From NCBI GenBank assembly GCA_963576725.1, contig OY755252.1, forward strand, positions 28,464,078-28,528,077: a stretch of DNA of 64,000 bases. Reading direction: 5' to 3'. Origin of the DNA: Azorinus chamasolen. Its lineage: Eukaryota > Mollusca > Bivalvia > Cardiida > Solecurtidae. The translations under genes were made by a program, and so were the position numbers. The notes under the pieces are model-generated. The model searched no databases. It saw only the letters and a list, made by a program, of their open reading frames with translations, and was not told where the DNA came from. Positions 10,104 to 21,599 of the stretch are shown piece by piece. How positions within the stretch are numbered: position 1 is the stretch's first letter; each line of letters starts with the position of its first letter.

Positions 10104-10388
10104 AGATAAGTCCGTAAAACAAGTTGAATCCACTTACGCGTGCTTTGTTATTTGTTTTACATATTATGTATGTTCATGTCATTATGCGCCACGTTTTGAT
10201 ATCACTTCGTGGTCTTCAAATCATTAAAACAAACGACCAAGTGCAAATGAAATGCAGTGATATTAGCAGGTGGGATAAACACAAGCTTGATAATAGTAGT
10301 CAAACGAACAGTAATTTCCAGTTGTAACTGAAAGGAAGCGACTCAAAGTTGGCAGTGTAATCTGAGTTAGTTTCATGATTTAAAAGTG

Positions 10389-10569
10389 CAGTAGAAACTT
10401 TCTTAAGCGACCTTATATTAATTTTACACATGAATCTCAAAAAGTAGGTGGTTGCTTAATACAGGGCAAAAGTAATAGGGAAAGCTTTATCTATTACGTT
10501 TGACCTGTATTAAGATACCACCTGCCTTACAGACCTCATTTTGATGATCGCTTAAGACCAATTCTACTG
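10389..10569. mobile_element. pogo-like MITE
   Basis: CAGTAGAAACTTTCTTAAGCGACC at the left as ends and GGTCGC... TTCTACTG at the right before TA. An inner inverted repeat GTGGTTGCTTAATACAGG / CCTGTATTAAG surrounds the centre. Ends beginning CAGT and flanking TA suggest pogo/Tigger-like mobilisation. Counterparts: 32332-32512 and 60052-60225. Confidence 0.6.
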
Positions 10570-10755
10570 TATTTCAAACATGTTCATTACAATGTAGATA
10601 AACGTATTTCGCCGATCTTGTTTGGAGTCAGTGCAAGTAGGTAAGGTAAGGTAAGGTAGGTAAGAACGCAATACTGAAGGGCAGAATTGATAAAAGAAAG
10701 TGAGTTTCTGTTGTAACAGAAATAACTGAAAACAGGTAAGTGCAGAATTTGGAAG

Positions 10756-10838
10756 GGTTTATCTGACTCGGCGTCGGAAAACTTTTGCGCTCCCTACATC
10801 CTGACTAAACTGTATTCCTACGCCTCACCAGATAAACG
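10756..10838. other. Conserved imperfect hairpin in all three units
   Basis: GGTTTATCTGACTCGGCGTC pairs imperfectly with ACGCCTCACCAGATAAAC. Copies are at 32695-32778 and 60406-60488. It follows GGTAAGG repeats (10641-10665) and a donor-like AACAG|GTAAGTGC. A structured RNA or an old MITE core are both possible. Confidence 0.4.
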
Positions 10839-10990
10839 CATCCGGTATATTGTCTTAAAGGCGTACACTGTAGAGAAATATAATACCCTTTGTTATTTGA
10901 ACAAAACTAAGTAGGATGTTAGATAAAAGAGAGGTATGCATGTAACATGTGTATAAAATATGCATGTAAATGGTAAATCTTTTTTATTTA

Positions 10991-11222
10991 GCCCTTTCCT
11001 CCATGAATATTAATGTAAAAATGATGATGTCAGGAATGTTAGTTATAATAGCACATGGACGAAATATTGTTTTATCATAGCGGAAACAGAAGAATCATAT
11101 CTATATATTATATCACGAACAAACAGAGCAGATCCTGGTCAGACGGCTCAAATAGGGGTCGTCTGATCTGGGTCTACTCTATTTGCCAATGTGTAGAAAG
11201 GCGTATTTATGGAGTGAATTGT
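10991..11222. mobile_element. TTAA-type MITE, AGAGTAGACC-core family
   Basis: GCCCTTTCCTCCATGAATAT at the left, TTTATGGAGTGAATTGTTA at the right, palindrome 11121-11188. Counterparts: 32931-33164 and 60623-60854. Confidence 0.65.
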
Positions 11223-11672
11223 TACAAGAATAAGAGTAACATGACCAGGTCTTGTGATTAAACAGTGTACATTTGGATGCAATAGATGTAACGACAACCC
11301 AAATACAAATGTATTAACATTAGCGATATAATTATACAGAACACGCATATAAACCAAATATATTCAGAAAATCTGACACTTTCAATATTTAGAAAAAAAT
11401 ACTCACATACAGGTTTAATGTATCAGGCGAGTTCTTTTCCAATACTTTTACTCATCTAATGTGCATTGCATTTATATAAAGGGCCAACGGATGGTTGCAC
11501 AATTTAGTGCAGCCAATTCTGCATTTATGAACCAATCAGAAGAACGTTATATATGTAAAGTTACTATCAACAATATTTACCCACACATATTTATGTGGTG
11601 GAAGCTGTCATTTAGCCATTATTATTGTAAGATGATTTCAACATTCAGAATGAGTATACAGCAAAACATGTG

Positions 11673-11886
11673 TTAACCCTTACAACGCTGAATTTTCAAA
11701 TGGAATATTCCAAAATTCAAATAGGTCAAGCTTATGGTGAATATTTTGGGATGTTTTCTAAAGAAAACTGTAACATGACAAACAGTGCAGACCCTGATGA
11801 GAGGGCTCCCATAGGAGCCCTCTCATCTGGGTCTACACTGTTTTCAAAGGACATTAGTGACTCGGGTCCCGCACTGTAAGGGTTAA
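11673..11886. mobile_element. TTAA MITE, GAGGGCTCCC palindrome
   Basis: TTAACCCTTACAACGCTGAA at the left, CCCGCACTGTAAGGGTTAA at the right. Palindrome 11781-11843 with GATGAGAGGGCTCCC and its inverse. Present in unit 2 (61306-61513), absent from copy 3 near 33560. Confidence 0.75.
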
Positions 11887-12149
11887 AGGCATCCCAAAGC
11901 TCCTTCATAAGTCCCGCCACCCTAATACACAGTATCCAGCTGTGCTGATTATTGATTCCCCGGAGTGTTCCTGCAGTGTCAGGGGCATTGGCCATAAGGG
12001 ATAAAGTTATGCAATTATACCTTGATCCTCTTATAGTATATTGATATTAGCCCGCCTTATCAGTCTGTGTATTAGATGCCAGAGAGTCAAGACCCAAAAT
12101 ACACAGCATGGGGTTAATGGGTAAACATTCCTTTCGAAATACCTTTAAT

Positions 12150-12346
12150 CAGCAATCAAAAAGAGGTCAAACGATAGGTATGCGAGGCTGGTGGTAGGTT
12201 AATGCATGCCAAAGGTAATGCATGCAACTGCTATAGGAGCTTTATGCATTACTTCTGTCCTGTATTAAGCAACAACCTGCTTTTAAGACTCCCTTTTTCA
12301 ATAAATGAATAACCGCTTCAGACAGGTTCTACCATATTAACTCGTA
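12150..12346. mobile_element. pogo-like MITE, GCATTACTT subfamily
   Basis: GGTAGGTTAATGCATGCC and GCATTACTTCTGTCCTGTATTAAG surround a TATAGGAGC centre; right end CTTCAGACAGGTTCTACC. The left terminus is worn. Counterpart 61790-61968; a shorter relative at about 33580-33715. Confidence 0.5.
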
Positions 12347-12469
12347 CTTGTAAATGTTTCATCATAGCTACCTCCAAAGGATGAATGTGTTTGCGTGAAA
12401 ATCCTTTCACTTCATTTATCGAACTGAACTTCATTTAGGCTGGGTCCTAGTAGTGGTTACCGTAGCATC

Positions 12470-13860
12470 CCCCCCTAGACTTTTTTCATGGGTACCAAAT
12501 TGTTCGTTGGGGTCCTCAGAACACATTTTGAGCATGCCCCCCAAAATACGTTTGTCCCAGCTATATTTTATTTAACGGTTTCCATGGTAACCCGATGTAA
12601 TTTTCGAAACTACCTTGGTTCAGAAAATGCGTCATAACTTTGTTATTAGAAGTAATAGAAGGACAAAACAAGTACCAAAGTAAAAATGAGACATACAGCT
12701 TGAATATGATATATGATTTAATTAATATTCATTAATGCATTCTTATGAATATTAATGAGGAGTAAAAAATTCGTTTTTTAGAAAAAAAAAGGAGTTTGTT
12801 GTTTAGTCTGATGGGCTTATTAATGCACAGACATTATTGAATTCAGGTTTAAATTGTTCGTTGGTGTCCTCAAAATACATTTTGAGTATTTTCCCAAATG
12901 ATTTTGTCCCATCTATGTTTTATTTAACGGTTTCCATGGTAATCCGAGGTAAATTTCGAAACATCCTTGGTTCAGAAAATGCGTAATAACTTTGCTTTTA
13001 GAGGCAATAGAAGGACAAAACAAGTACCAAATTAAAGCAGAGACATATAGCTTGAATATGATATATGATTTTATTAATATTCATAAATGCATTCTTATGA
13101 ATATTAATGAGAAAGTAACAAAATGCGTTTTTTTAGAAAAAAGGAGTTTGTTGTTTAGTCTGATGGGCTTATTAATGCACAGAAATTATTGAATTCAGGT
13201 TTAAATTGTTCGTTGGGTCATCAGAACACATTTTGAGCATGCCTCAAAGTAGTTTTGTCCCATCTATGTTTTATTGAACGGTTTCCATGGTAACCCGAGG
13301 TAAATTTCGAAACATCATTGGTTCAGAAAATGCATAATAACTTTGCTTTTAGAGGCAATAGAAGGACAAAACAAAACCCAAAGTAAAGCAGAGACATATA
13401 ACTTGATTATGATATATTATTTTAATAATATTCATATATGATTGCTTATGAATATTAATGGGAAAGTATAAAAAATCCGCTTTTTTAGAAAAAGGAGTTG
13501 TCTAGTCTTAGAGGCCTATTGATGCACAAATACTATTGAATTCAGGTTTTAATTGTTCGTTGGGGTCCGCAGAACACAATTTCAGCATTCCCCCCAAAAA
13601 ATTGTGTCCCAGCTATGTTTTTTTAACGGTTTCCATGGTAACCCGAGGTAAATTTCGAAACACCCGTGGTTAAAAAATGTGTCATAACTTTGCTTTTAGA
13701 AGCAAAAGAAGGACAAAACAAGAACTTAAATAAAGCAAAGACATATAACTTGAATATGATATGTAATTTAACTAATTTTCATAAATATATTCTTATGAAT
13801 ATTAATGAGGACGTAAAACAATCAGGTTTTTGTTTAGAAAATAATTAAAAAAAATAGTTA
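12470..13860 (+). repeat. Four tandem ~350-bp units, left foldback arm
   Basis: GTTTCCATGGTAA recurs at about 12578, 12930, 13281 and 13629, giving spacings near 350. Each unit also carries ATTGTTCGTTGG, GAAGGACAAAACAA and TTCTTATGAATATTAATG. Small open frames in the units are by-products. Confidence 0.85.
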
Positions 13861-14266
13861 ATAACAAGAGTTATTGAATTCATGTTTGAATGTTTGAATG
13901 TGATCATACAAGGAAAATAAACTATCTTTGTTTCAGGTAATATTTCTATAAAGCATGATTATTTCAGCTATTTTGCATATAATGTGCGCAAAGGAATAAG
14001 CACTTATCTCTGAGCATTGTATTTAGTATTATTTTGAGTATAATATCTTTTCTGTGATTTATTTTATTTATTAAAATACAGAAAACAAATTGTACCAAAA
14101 CAGACGAGAGCAGAGGATCATTATTTTGTGTATATAATTGATTTGTTCATGTCTTTTGAATATAAATACCATATTTATGAATATTAATGAGATGTAAAAA
14201 TAAACACACTTAAATCAGCTGTTTTTTTATCTGTTATTAATTAAAATCTAAAAATTTAAAGTTACT

Positions 14267-15970
14267 TTAGTAGAATACCCTCTCTCTGGAGAGAGGAGGC
14301 TGTCGACCCAGAGGGACGCGATAGCCTTCCTCTACAATAGAGAGGGTCAAAGGGTCCTGAGTGATAGTGCGCAACATTGATGAAGGGTCGGATCGGAAGG
14401 GGCAGAATGCACGTGTCCCTAGGGCTGGGGCGTAGAAGGCCCAGAACCCCTAGGGCGGGAAGGGAAGGAACCCTGAGATGCCAGTCCTGAGTTAGAGGGA
14501 AAAGGGAAGGGTCATAACCGGCTCTTGGCCGGCCCCGATGAGAAGCAGAATAGGGTCTGGTTGTCTTACCTTTCTTGGAAGGTCCCGTAAGAGGCTTACA
14601 TTCAACCTTAGGATTTTTAAAAACAAAACACAGACCCGAAGCGGTAGGGTTCCTGGTAGAAGCCCTGTCAGCTCTTTCTCCTTAACGTTGCCACCGAAAA
14701 GTAGTTGGGAGGCAAGGAGATACGCCCACAGCTCATCCTTCGACTTGTCCTGCAGACTAGAGGAAGGTGTCACGGCGACCGCGGAGCATATTCGCTGTCG
14801 ATGTGAGCCATTGACCCAAGGCCAGTTGGGTCGAACGGCCCAGATGGTATGAACGGCATTTAGTAACTTCGGATTAAAGCTCCACAGAGAAGGCCGCAGA
14901 TAGGAGGTCAATGTTTGAAGCGAGGGGAGGAACTGAGAGGAAAGGGGAATGGGGATCACTGAGGGGGAGTCCCATTACCTTGTTGGTCAGGTCGCCAGTA
15001 AGGTGAAGCTTGCTGGTTCCCAGAATGAGTGTCGGCTAGCGAGAGCGACCAGCAGGCGAATCTGGGGAGAAAGAGCGATGTCTTCGCATAGAAGAGTAAT
15101 GGTAAGACCTCAATCTGCGCCTGCATTGAGAGCGGGGCTGGGGAGTACGAAGTGTACTCAGAAGATGAAGAGTAATTGCAGGGTCTAGACGACCAAGAAC
15201 GTCTAGACTTAGCCAGAGCAGCTTCCTGTTGACTTTCACCACTGTAATGCGGTGTAGAGACGGAATGCCCAGTTGAAAAGATTGGACTGGTAGATTTACC
15301 GGTCCACTTAGGTATCCCGGTCCAAAGGACCGGACCGGGACACCAGAGGCCGTTGGAGAGCAAACTTAGGACACCGGGCCAAAGAATACACAGAGGCATC
15401 TTTGGGCCGGGTCTCGGTAGACCGGTCTGCCGGTGACGTCATGAAACGGAAGCACTAACACCAGGACACCGGGGACAGGTGACGGATAACTGGGTCTAGA
15501 TTCAGCGGGACTAGGCAATACTCTCCACACAACAAGCTGACCGGGAGACCTGGCAACAATAGCACCTGGGACCAGAACAAAGGGCACCATTCAAGTGGTA
15601 AACGGGGAACCCGCACCCGGGCCAGCAGTTGGGTGCCGAGCTGCAACTAACAACTGAGGAATCGACTGCACCACAGGGGCTGTTGACGAAAGAGATTTTA
15701 AAGAAAAAGCAGGCTTCTTCTAAGCTTTAGAAGACAGTGAATTGTCTGTTGCTAGGGAGTCGCTGACCAAAGAGAAGAATACTTCTCCCGTCTGGCAGCA
15801 AGCTCCCACGTCTCCCATGTCCAGAGGGATGAAACTGGACAGGGAGCTGAAGCGGAGCATCCGCAGCAGGCCAGACACACTTAATGAGTTGTCCAGCCTG
15901 TTGCGAAATGCCCGCAAGAAGCCTTGCGTTTCTCTGGCATGCTGTGGTAAATAATCAAGCAAATGCATAA
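14267..15970 (-). pseudogene. GC-rich retroelement fragment, possibly DIRS-type, inside the foldback
   Basis: This block is clearly more GC-rich than everything around it. On the minus strand, from ATG 14377, the frame reads MLRTITQDPLTLSIVEEGYRV, then PLGRQPPLSRERVF and a stop at 14267. It resembles the region just before the RT core of DIRS-type elements as I know it. Upstream (15970 to 14492) minus frames hold a Ser/Arg-rich stretch (RRLRSYHYSSMRRHRSFSP) that would suit a gag-like part, broken by stops. No RT catalytic motifs remain. It could instead be captured host sequence. Confidence 0.4.
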
Positions 15971-16309
15971 GACATCGCGAGTAAGTTCGAAGTCACGCAA
16001 TGCTAATATGGGTAAACATAAGCTGATGATTGCAGCCGAGATGCTATATATTTTCCATTGTATTGCAAAACATTGATAAAAGTAATATTCCTCATAAAAC
16101 ATGCATGAGGCTCAATTCCTCCGCTGTATTTTCTTACAAGAAAGGTGTTGTTCACATACATGTATATTGCAATATAATAGAAAAAACTTACTTTCCTACA
16201 ACAGTTTACATTCTCATTATTATCCATGATTTTGAAAATAATATTCATTATCTACATCAATATCTCTGTTTCAGTCAGTATCAAGCTCTGTACTGGTTAA
16301 CTAAAATAA
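15971..16309. other. AT-rich spacer of the foldback interior
   Basis: Between the GC-rich block and the right arm. An open plus-strand frame from 16030 runs into the arm (16383) without any recognised motif. Nothing else is seen. Confidence 0.4.
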
Positions 16310-16699
16310 TCTCAGATAAAAATAACAGCTCATTCAAGTGTGTTTATTTTTACATCTCAATCATATTCATAAATATGCATTAATATTCATGATTCCAAAG
16401 TAATGACCCTCTGCTCTTGTCAATCTGTGTTCAATATCTGGGATTTTACGTAAAATAAAGTACACTCGAAACAATGCTACATATAATGCTTATGTTAAAT
16501 TGCTTATTCATATACGCACGCTATATGCAAATTAGCTTAAATATACACGTTTTTAGAAATATTACATGAATCAAAGATGTTTTTTTCTTTGTATGATGAT
16601 ATTAAAACATTTAAACCTGCATTCAATAACTCTGTATATTATAAGGTCTCTCAAATCAAAAACAAACTCGTTTTACTAAAATAGAATTACATATCGTAA

Positions 16700-17600
16700 T
16701 CAAGCTATATGTATCTGCTTTACTTTGGTTCTTGTTTTGTCCTTCTATTGCCTCTAAAAGCAAAGTTATGACGCATTTTCTGACCCAAGATAGTTTCGCA
16801 ATTTACCTCGGGTTACCATGGAAACCGTTTAATAAAATATAGCTGGGTCACAAATATTTTGGGGGAATGCTCAAAAAGTGTTCTGAGGACCCAACGAACA
16901 ATTTAAACCTGAATTCAATTATGTATGTACATTAATAGGCCTCTAAGACTAAACAACAAGCTCCTTTTTTCTAAAAAAGCGGATTTTTTACGTCCTCATT
17001 AATATTCATAAGAATGCATTTATGAATATTAATAAAATTATATATCATATTCAAGCTATATGTCTCTGCTTTACCTTGGTACTTGTTTTGTCCTTCTATT
17101 GCCTCTAAAAGCAAAGTTATTACGCATTTTCTGAACCAATGATGTTTCGAAATTTACATCGGGTTACCATGGAAACCGTTAAATAAAACATAGATGGGAC
17201 AAAATTATTTGAGGAAATACTCAAACTGTATTCTGAGGACCCCAACGAACAATTTAAACCTAAATTCAATAATTTCTGTGCATTAATAAGCATCTCAGAC
17301 TAAACAACAAACTCCTTTTTTCTAAAAAAAAACGCATATTTTACTTCTTCATTAATATTCATAAGAATGTATTTATGAATATTAATTCAATCATATATCA
17401 TATTCAAGCTATATGTCTCTGCCTTACTTTGATACTTGTTTTGTCCTTCTATTGCTGCTAAAAGCAAAGTTATGATGCATTTTCTGAACCAAGGTAGTTT
17501 CGAAAATTACCTCGGGTTACCATGGAAACCGTTAAATAAAACATAGCTGGGACAAACTTATTTTTGGGGGCATGCTCAAAATGTGTATAAGGGGGGGGGG
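16700..17600 (-). repeat. Three tandem ~350-bp units, right foldback arm
   Basis: Inverse of the left-arm units: TTACCATGGAAACC at about 16813, 17164 and 17515, spacing about 351. One unit fewer than the left arm. Confidence 0.85.
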
Positions 17601-17639
17601 GGTGCAACGGTAACCACTACTAGGACCCAGCCTAATTAG

Positions 17640-18640
17640 TTTCGCTGTTATTATCCCCCCGCACAAGGCGAGAGATATATTTTTGGCGTTGCCCGTCCGT
17701 CCGTGCATCCATGAGTGGTATCTAAAACCTTTTTGAAGTTTTTCTTTGAAGCTAACAGAATGTAGGCCTATAAGTATCACTCATATTGACCCAGGATCAC
17801 CGGAATTATGGCCCTTTGTTTGCCAAAAAAGGTAACGTATTTGCGTGTTTTGAGCAATTTCTCAGAAAGTCTATGACATTTGTGTAAATGTTACGTACCA
17901 TTATGGCCTGCGGCTCTGCAAGTATCATATGTATTGACACTAGAACATTATACTTATGATCCTTTCTTTGCGAAAATTGTAACCGTTTTGTCTGTCCGGA
18001 GCCATTCCTAAAAACGGATTAAAACTAGTCTATGCAACTGTGTCAAAATGTTTAGTACATACGGATATGGGGACCTGCAAGTAGCAATTATATTGACTTG
18101 TGAACACTAGAGTTATGGCACTATGTTTGCGAAAAAATGTGACATTTTAATTTTGTCCGCCCGGATCCATATTTCAGAAACTATTTGGAATTAACCTTTG
18201 AAAAGTTGTGTAAATGTTTAGTAGCAGAAGTACATTCTTTTCTGCAAATACCATTTACATTGACGTTGGAATACTAGAGTTATGGCCATTTGTTTGCAAA
18301 AAATGTGACATTTTTGTCTGTCCGGAGCCATATTGCAAAAACTATTTGGAATTATTCTATGAAACTTAGTGAAAAGGTTTCGAAACATAAGTGCATTCGC
18401 TTCTGCACGTATCATTTACTATGACGTTGTAACACTAGAGTTATGGCCCTTTGTTTACGAAAAATTAACATTTTGTTTCTGTCCGGAGCCATACTTATTT
18501 GGAGTTATACAATGTCACTCTGTGTAACTGTTTAGTACCATTAGAAAATGTGGTCTTGACAGTATTGCTATTACCATGGAACACCAGAGTCATGACACAT
18601 TGTTTGCGAAAGCTTTTTTGTCCTTTTGGTCAATAACTCA
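17640..18640 (+). repeat. Diverged tandem units with GTTATGGCCCTTTGTTT, unit 1
   Basis: Six or so units of about 150 bases, each with CACTAGAGTTATGGCCCTTT, TTTTGTCTGTCCGGAGCCAT and GAAACTTTGTG-like segments. The array begins with ATCCCCCCGCACAAGGCG. Counterparts: 33845-34760 and 62070-63020. Non-coding. Confidence 0.7.
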
Positions 18641-19179
18641 GTTAAATATTGAGGTCAGCGCTTGTCTCGTTCGTTCTGATGATTGCTGTTTAGTTTTAGG
18701 ATACATTCAGATAACACACCCTCTCTGTCGTTCCGTCTTTTTTCCACTTTTTTTCTGATTTAGTTTCTCCTTCGTTCTGAGGTTTGCTAGCTCTTTCGCT
18801 TTCAGGATAAATTCCGTCGTTTCCCCTCTTTGTCTCTATATCTGCCTTTTCTGTTTCGTTCGTTCTGGGGTATGTCTGATGTTTAGGATTTACATTAGTT
18901 GAACATCACATGATAGTTTCAATTATCGTACCGAGAAAAATTGTCTGCTCGTTGGTACAGAAATAGCGCATTGCTGTGTGTCAAGGACTTTATATGTCCG
19001 TGCGTATCATTAGTAATGTTATGTCATCCTATGAATATAACCAATTTATATAATATAATAAATAATTTTACTTAGCGTTTAATATATCAAATATATAGCC
19101 CATATAAACGCACGTGCAAATGTATTTTATAGCTTAATGAATTTTATTCAATATCCATTTAAAACAAAAATGGAACATC

Positions 19180-19440
19180 AGTCAAACAGGGAGAGCCACA
19201 CACTAAAAGGACACGGCCCAAAACATCATCAAACAATAAACAGCCCAGTTACAAAACAAAACGTGACGAAACGCACATAAAGACATAAATCATTAAACAA
19301 TTACCAATAAATTAACAGAGCAGATCACAGGGTAAAAGTAGGAGTATCGCTTTGGAACGGTCAGTAGCCAAAAAGGCTAACGAGGGCTTAAACCAGGTTT
19401 GTGGGTACCCAAAGCCACGCTTATTCCACCTTCACCGAGG
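19180..19440 (-). mobile_element. Related retroelement tail, unit 1
   Basis: On the minus strand it carries a ctgaccgttccaaag-type motif and an AT-rich remainder resembling the Penelope-like tails, but diverged. The copy in unit 2 is at 63560-63840. Confidence 0.35.
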
Positions 19441-19899
19441 TCAAGATGTATAGTAAAATCACCCCTTCAGTCACCGTCGCATAAAGTCATGACCACAAAG
19501 AGTCATATGATTATCTATTTACTAGTGGAGTTTGAAAGATCTTTTTATTTACTGTCTGAAATGGCTACAATGCTCCACTTTCCATATTTCATGATATCTA
19601 TTTTGTCCATAAATATTCAGTAGGTATTGAAATTCGGGATAACCATAGATCAGGGAAAATGTTACTACAATAGTGCTCTGATCTTGGCCTACACTATTTG
19701 GCAAATGTCAGTTCAGTACATATTGTCGTTTCCAATTGTAGTCTGCTTCAATTTTCAAAAGTTGTTTGATAAACAAAATCAGAAGGGCACACAGTTTGGA
19801 GCATGGGTTATTCGGACCATTTTGATCAACACCGCTGGCAAGGTAATCACAGATTTGACATTTGCTGCAAAAGCTTTAAGTCTGGCGTTTAAGACTTTT

Positions 19900-20235
19900 G
19901 TTTAATTTGATACTCGATTGTCCGACTTCACCTCGAAGGTACAAGGGAAACACCAGTTTCCGTGTGGTCAATCGGTGATTTCCGACCGTACTTCCGTCGA
20001 CGATGAGTGTCGCTTGTAAAAGTGGTTGTCTGTTACGATTTCTTCTATTTAGAAACGTTATGAGTCAACATACGATGCATTTACACAGACCTACAGTGCT
20101 TTCAAATATAGTCATCAATGTTTTCCATTATAATGTTACGACATTGCCATTACGCCTATGATTATTTGGGAAAAACATATCGTAAATTCCAGTGTACGAG
20201 ACTTCGACCCTTGTTTATTACATTAATATGTTTGC
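19900..20235. other. Gene-free stretch
   Basis: Non-repetitive by eye, no frame or motif recognised. The open frame just before it (19627-19905) is not kept in the related sequence at 35453-35640. Confidence 0.4.
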
Positions 20236-20461
20236 AACTAAAGTCAAACCCCTCTCATGCGACCACGAAAGACAGGCATAATTCCGAGTGGTATGGGCAA
20301 GTGGTAATTTAATGCTGGACGAAAGTAATACAGAAGCTCTTATAGGAGACAGGTGAATGGTAGCTCCGATAGGAGCATTCTGCATTACTTTCGTCCTGCA
20401 TTAAGCAACAACCTGCTATAAAGTCAACCATATTTATGGTTGCATTAGAAGGGTTCTACTG
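20236..20461. mobile_element. pogo-like MITE, GCATTACTT subfamily
   Basis: AAACCCCTCTCATGCGACCAC at the left and GTTGCATTAGAAGGGTTCTACTGTA in parts at the right. The centre repeats GCTCCGATAGGAGC and flanking TAATGCAGGAC / GTCCTGCATTA arms. Confidence 0.55.
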
Positions 20462-20784
20462 TATAAGTGTTGATGTCAGTCTGTATGAAGCATTTACAAT
20501 CTCATAACTTACATGACAGTTAGCCTCTTTATCTCGTGCGTTACAATAGCAGACTCTGCGGTCACCTTTGCTTAGAGTCCCGTCAGGATGTAAACTGATC
20601 GATAATGTGAGAATAGTATTGTTTTTGATACAACAATTTGAAGCCGCTAATCAGGTTTGGTAACGACAAAACGTGTTGACTAGCTTTATAACAAATATCA
20701 GCGTCATGTCCGTTTTACACTATACATGTGGGTTCATAATCTAACTTTATTATCACCAAAGACGCCAACCAGCACGAATTTGCA

Positions 20785-20906
20785 TTAACCCTTCTCTTGC
20801 TGAATTTTAAAACACATTTCTCCTTCTTTACTGCAGGAGCTGTCTCATCTGGGTCTTCACTATTTACAGGTAGGTATAGTGACGTGAATAGCAAGCGAAG
20901 GGTTAA
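20785..20906. mobile_element. Short TTAA MITE, GCAAG-ended family
   Basis: TTAACCCTTCTCTTGCTGAA at the left and TAGCAAGCGAAGGGTTAA at the right, only 122 bases, half of the palindrome retained. Confidence 0.7.
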
Positions 20907-21037
20907 TGTAACTCATTTTGGTACAATTAGAGATATTGGTGTAGGGATTGTACTGAGGAACGGTGAAAAAGGCGACATCCAACATAACCCATTGAATATA
21001 ATCATACTAATACATGTATACTGGCGAACTGCATACA

Positions 21038-21240
21038 GTAAAACCCTGCTAATGCAACCACCTGTAAGAGGTATAATTCTGGGTGCTAAATGCAGGTGGT
21101 AGCGTAATGCGGGATAAAAGTAATGCAGAATGCTCCAAGATGAGCTTTCTGCATTACTTTTGCCCTGCATTAAGCAACCACCTGCTTATAAAAACTTTAT
21201 GTATATTCATTAAGTGGTCGCATTAGAGGGGTTCTATTGT
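21038..21240. mobile_element. pogo-like MITE, GCATTACTT subfamily
   Basis: CAGTAAAACCCTGCTAATGC at the left and GCATTAGAGGGGTTCTATTG at the right, flanked by TA. The centre is a long imperfect palindrome (AAAGTAATGCAGAATGCTCC and inverse). Confidence 0.65.
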
Positions 21241-21326
21241 ACTTTGATAGAACTTGTCTAATTACAGTAAACCTTTACTCCACGGATATCCATGTAGGAA
21301 TAATGGCATCATACATATTAATTAGT

Positions 21327-21593
21327 TTAACCTTTAGCCTGCTGAGCAAATTATTTTTGCAGAATTTTGCACCTATATTTGTTCAAAACTCAGGCTTTGA
21401 TAAATTTGTCTACCAAAATGCGATTAGGGTGTCAAATAGTTTGGATCCTGATGAGACGCCGAGTTACTCGGCCTTTCATCTGGATCCAAACTGTTTGCAA
21501 TACAATAGTGAACTGTTTGGATCCACAATAGATGCCGCGTATTTGTAACTCGGCGAATCATCAGGATCCAAACAGTGTGACACTTGGATTGTG
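21327..21593. mobile_element. Double GGATCC palindrome, right end lost
   Basis: Starts TTAACCTTTAGCCTGCTGAG. Two successive palindromic units occur (about 21430-21500 and 21505-21575), both built on TTTGGATCC arms. No matching right terminus is seen before the GATC-rich block. Confidence 0.55.
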
Positions 21594-21599
21594 TGGTCT

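Larger units (their letters stand above)
12436..17634. mobile_element. 5.2-kb foldback transposon with ATT target duplication
   Basis: The ends are TAGGCTGGGTCCTAGTAG and its inverse, CTACTAGGACCCAGCCTA. Empty sites in unit 2 (62061) and copy 3 (33834) read CTTCATTAGTTTCG; here ATT is duplicated around the element (12433-12435, 17635-17637). The left arm (12436-14245) and right arm (16310-17634) are inverted copies made of tandem units of about 350 bases, four on the left and three on the right, plus an inner AT-rich part. The 2-kb middle is different and GC-rich for 1.7 kb. I recognise no transposase; the superfamily is unknown. Confidence 0.8.
1..19620. repeat. Tandem segmental duplication, unit 1
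   Basis: This stretch matches 41209-64000 in order and orientation. Examples are 1-190 against 41209-41400, 200-1860 against 41640-43320, 3130-3300 against 44450 plus 49858-49920, 4810-6400 against 50190-51540, 6780-7950 against 51943-52815, 7955-12435 against 57580-62060, and 17638-19617 against 62064-64000. The match is high by eye but broken by element insertions private to one unit. The unit extends beyond both window edges, so its true boundaries are unseen. Confidence 0.9.

Noticed and set aside
10124..10327. 67-codon frame starting MNPLTRALLF with relatives at 32085 and 59670
   Set aside because: The frame is broken or shifted in the other copies and begins at a MITE edge; no splice context or domain.
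19627..19905. 92-codon frame starting MKFGITIDQG
   Set aside because: Its start lies in a MITE end and the related sequence at 35453 does not keep the frame.
21440..21500. CTGATGAG in the palindromes as a hammerhead ribozyme core
   Set aside because: The conserved GAAA and the required three-stem order are missing; the motif belongs to a simple palindrome.
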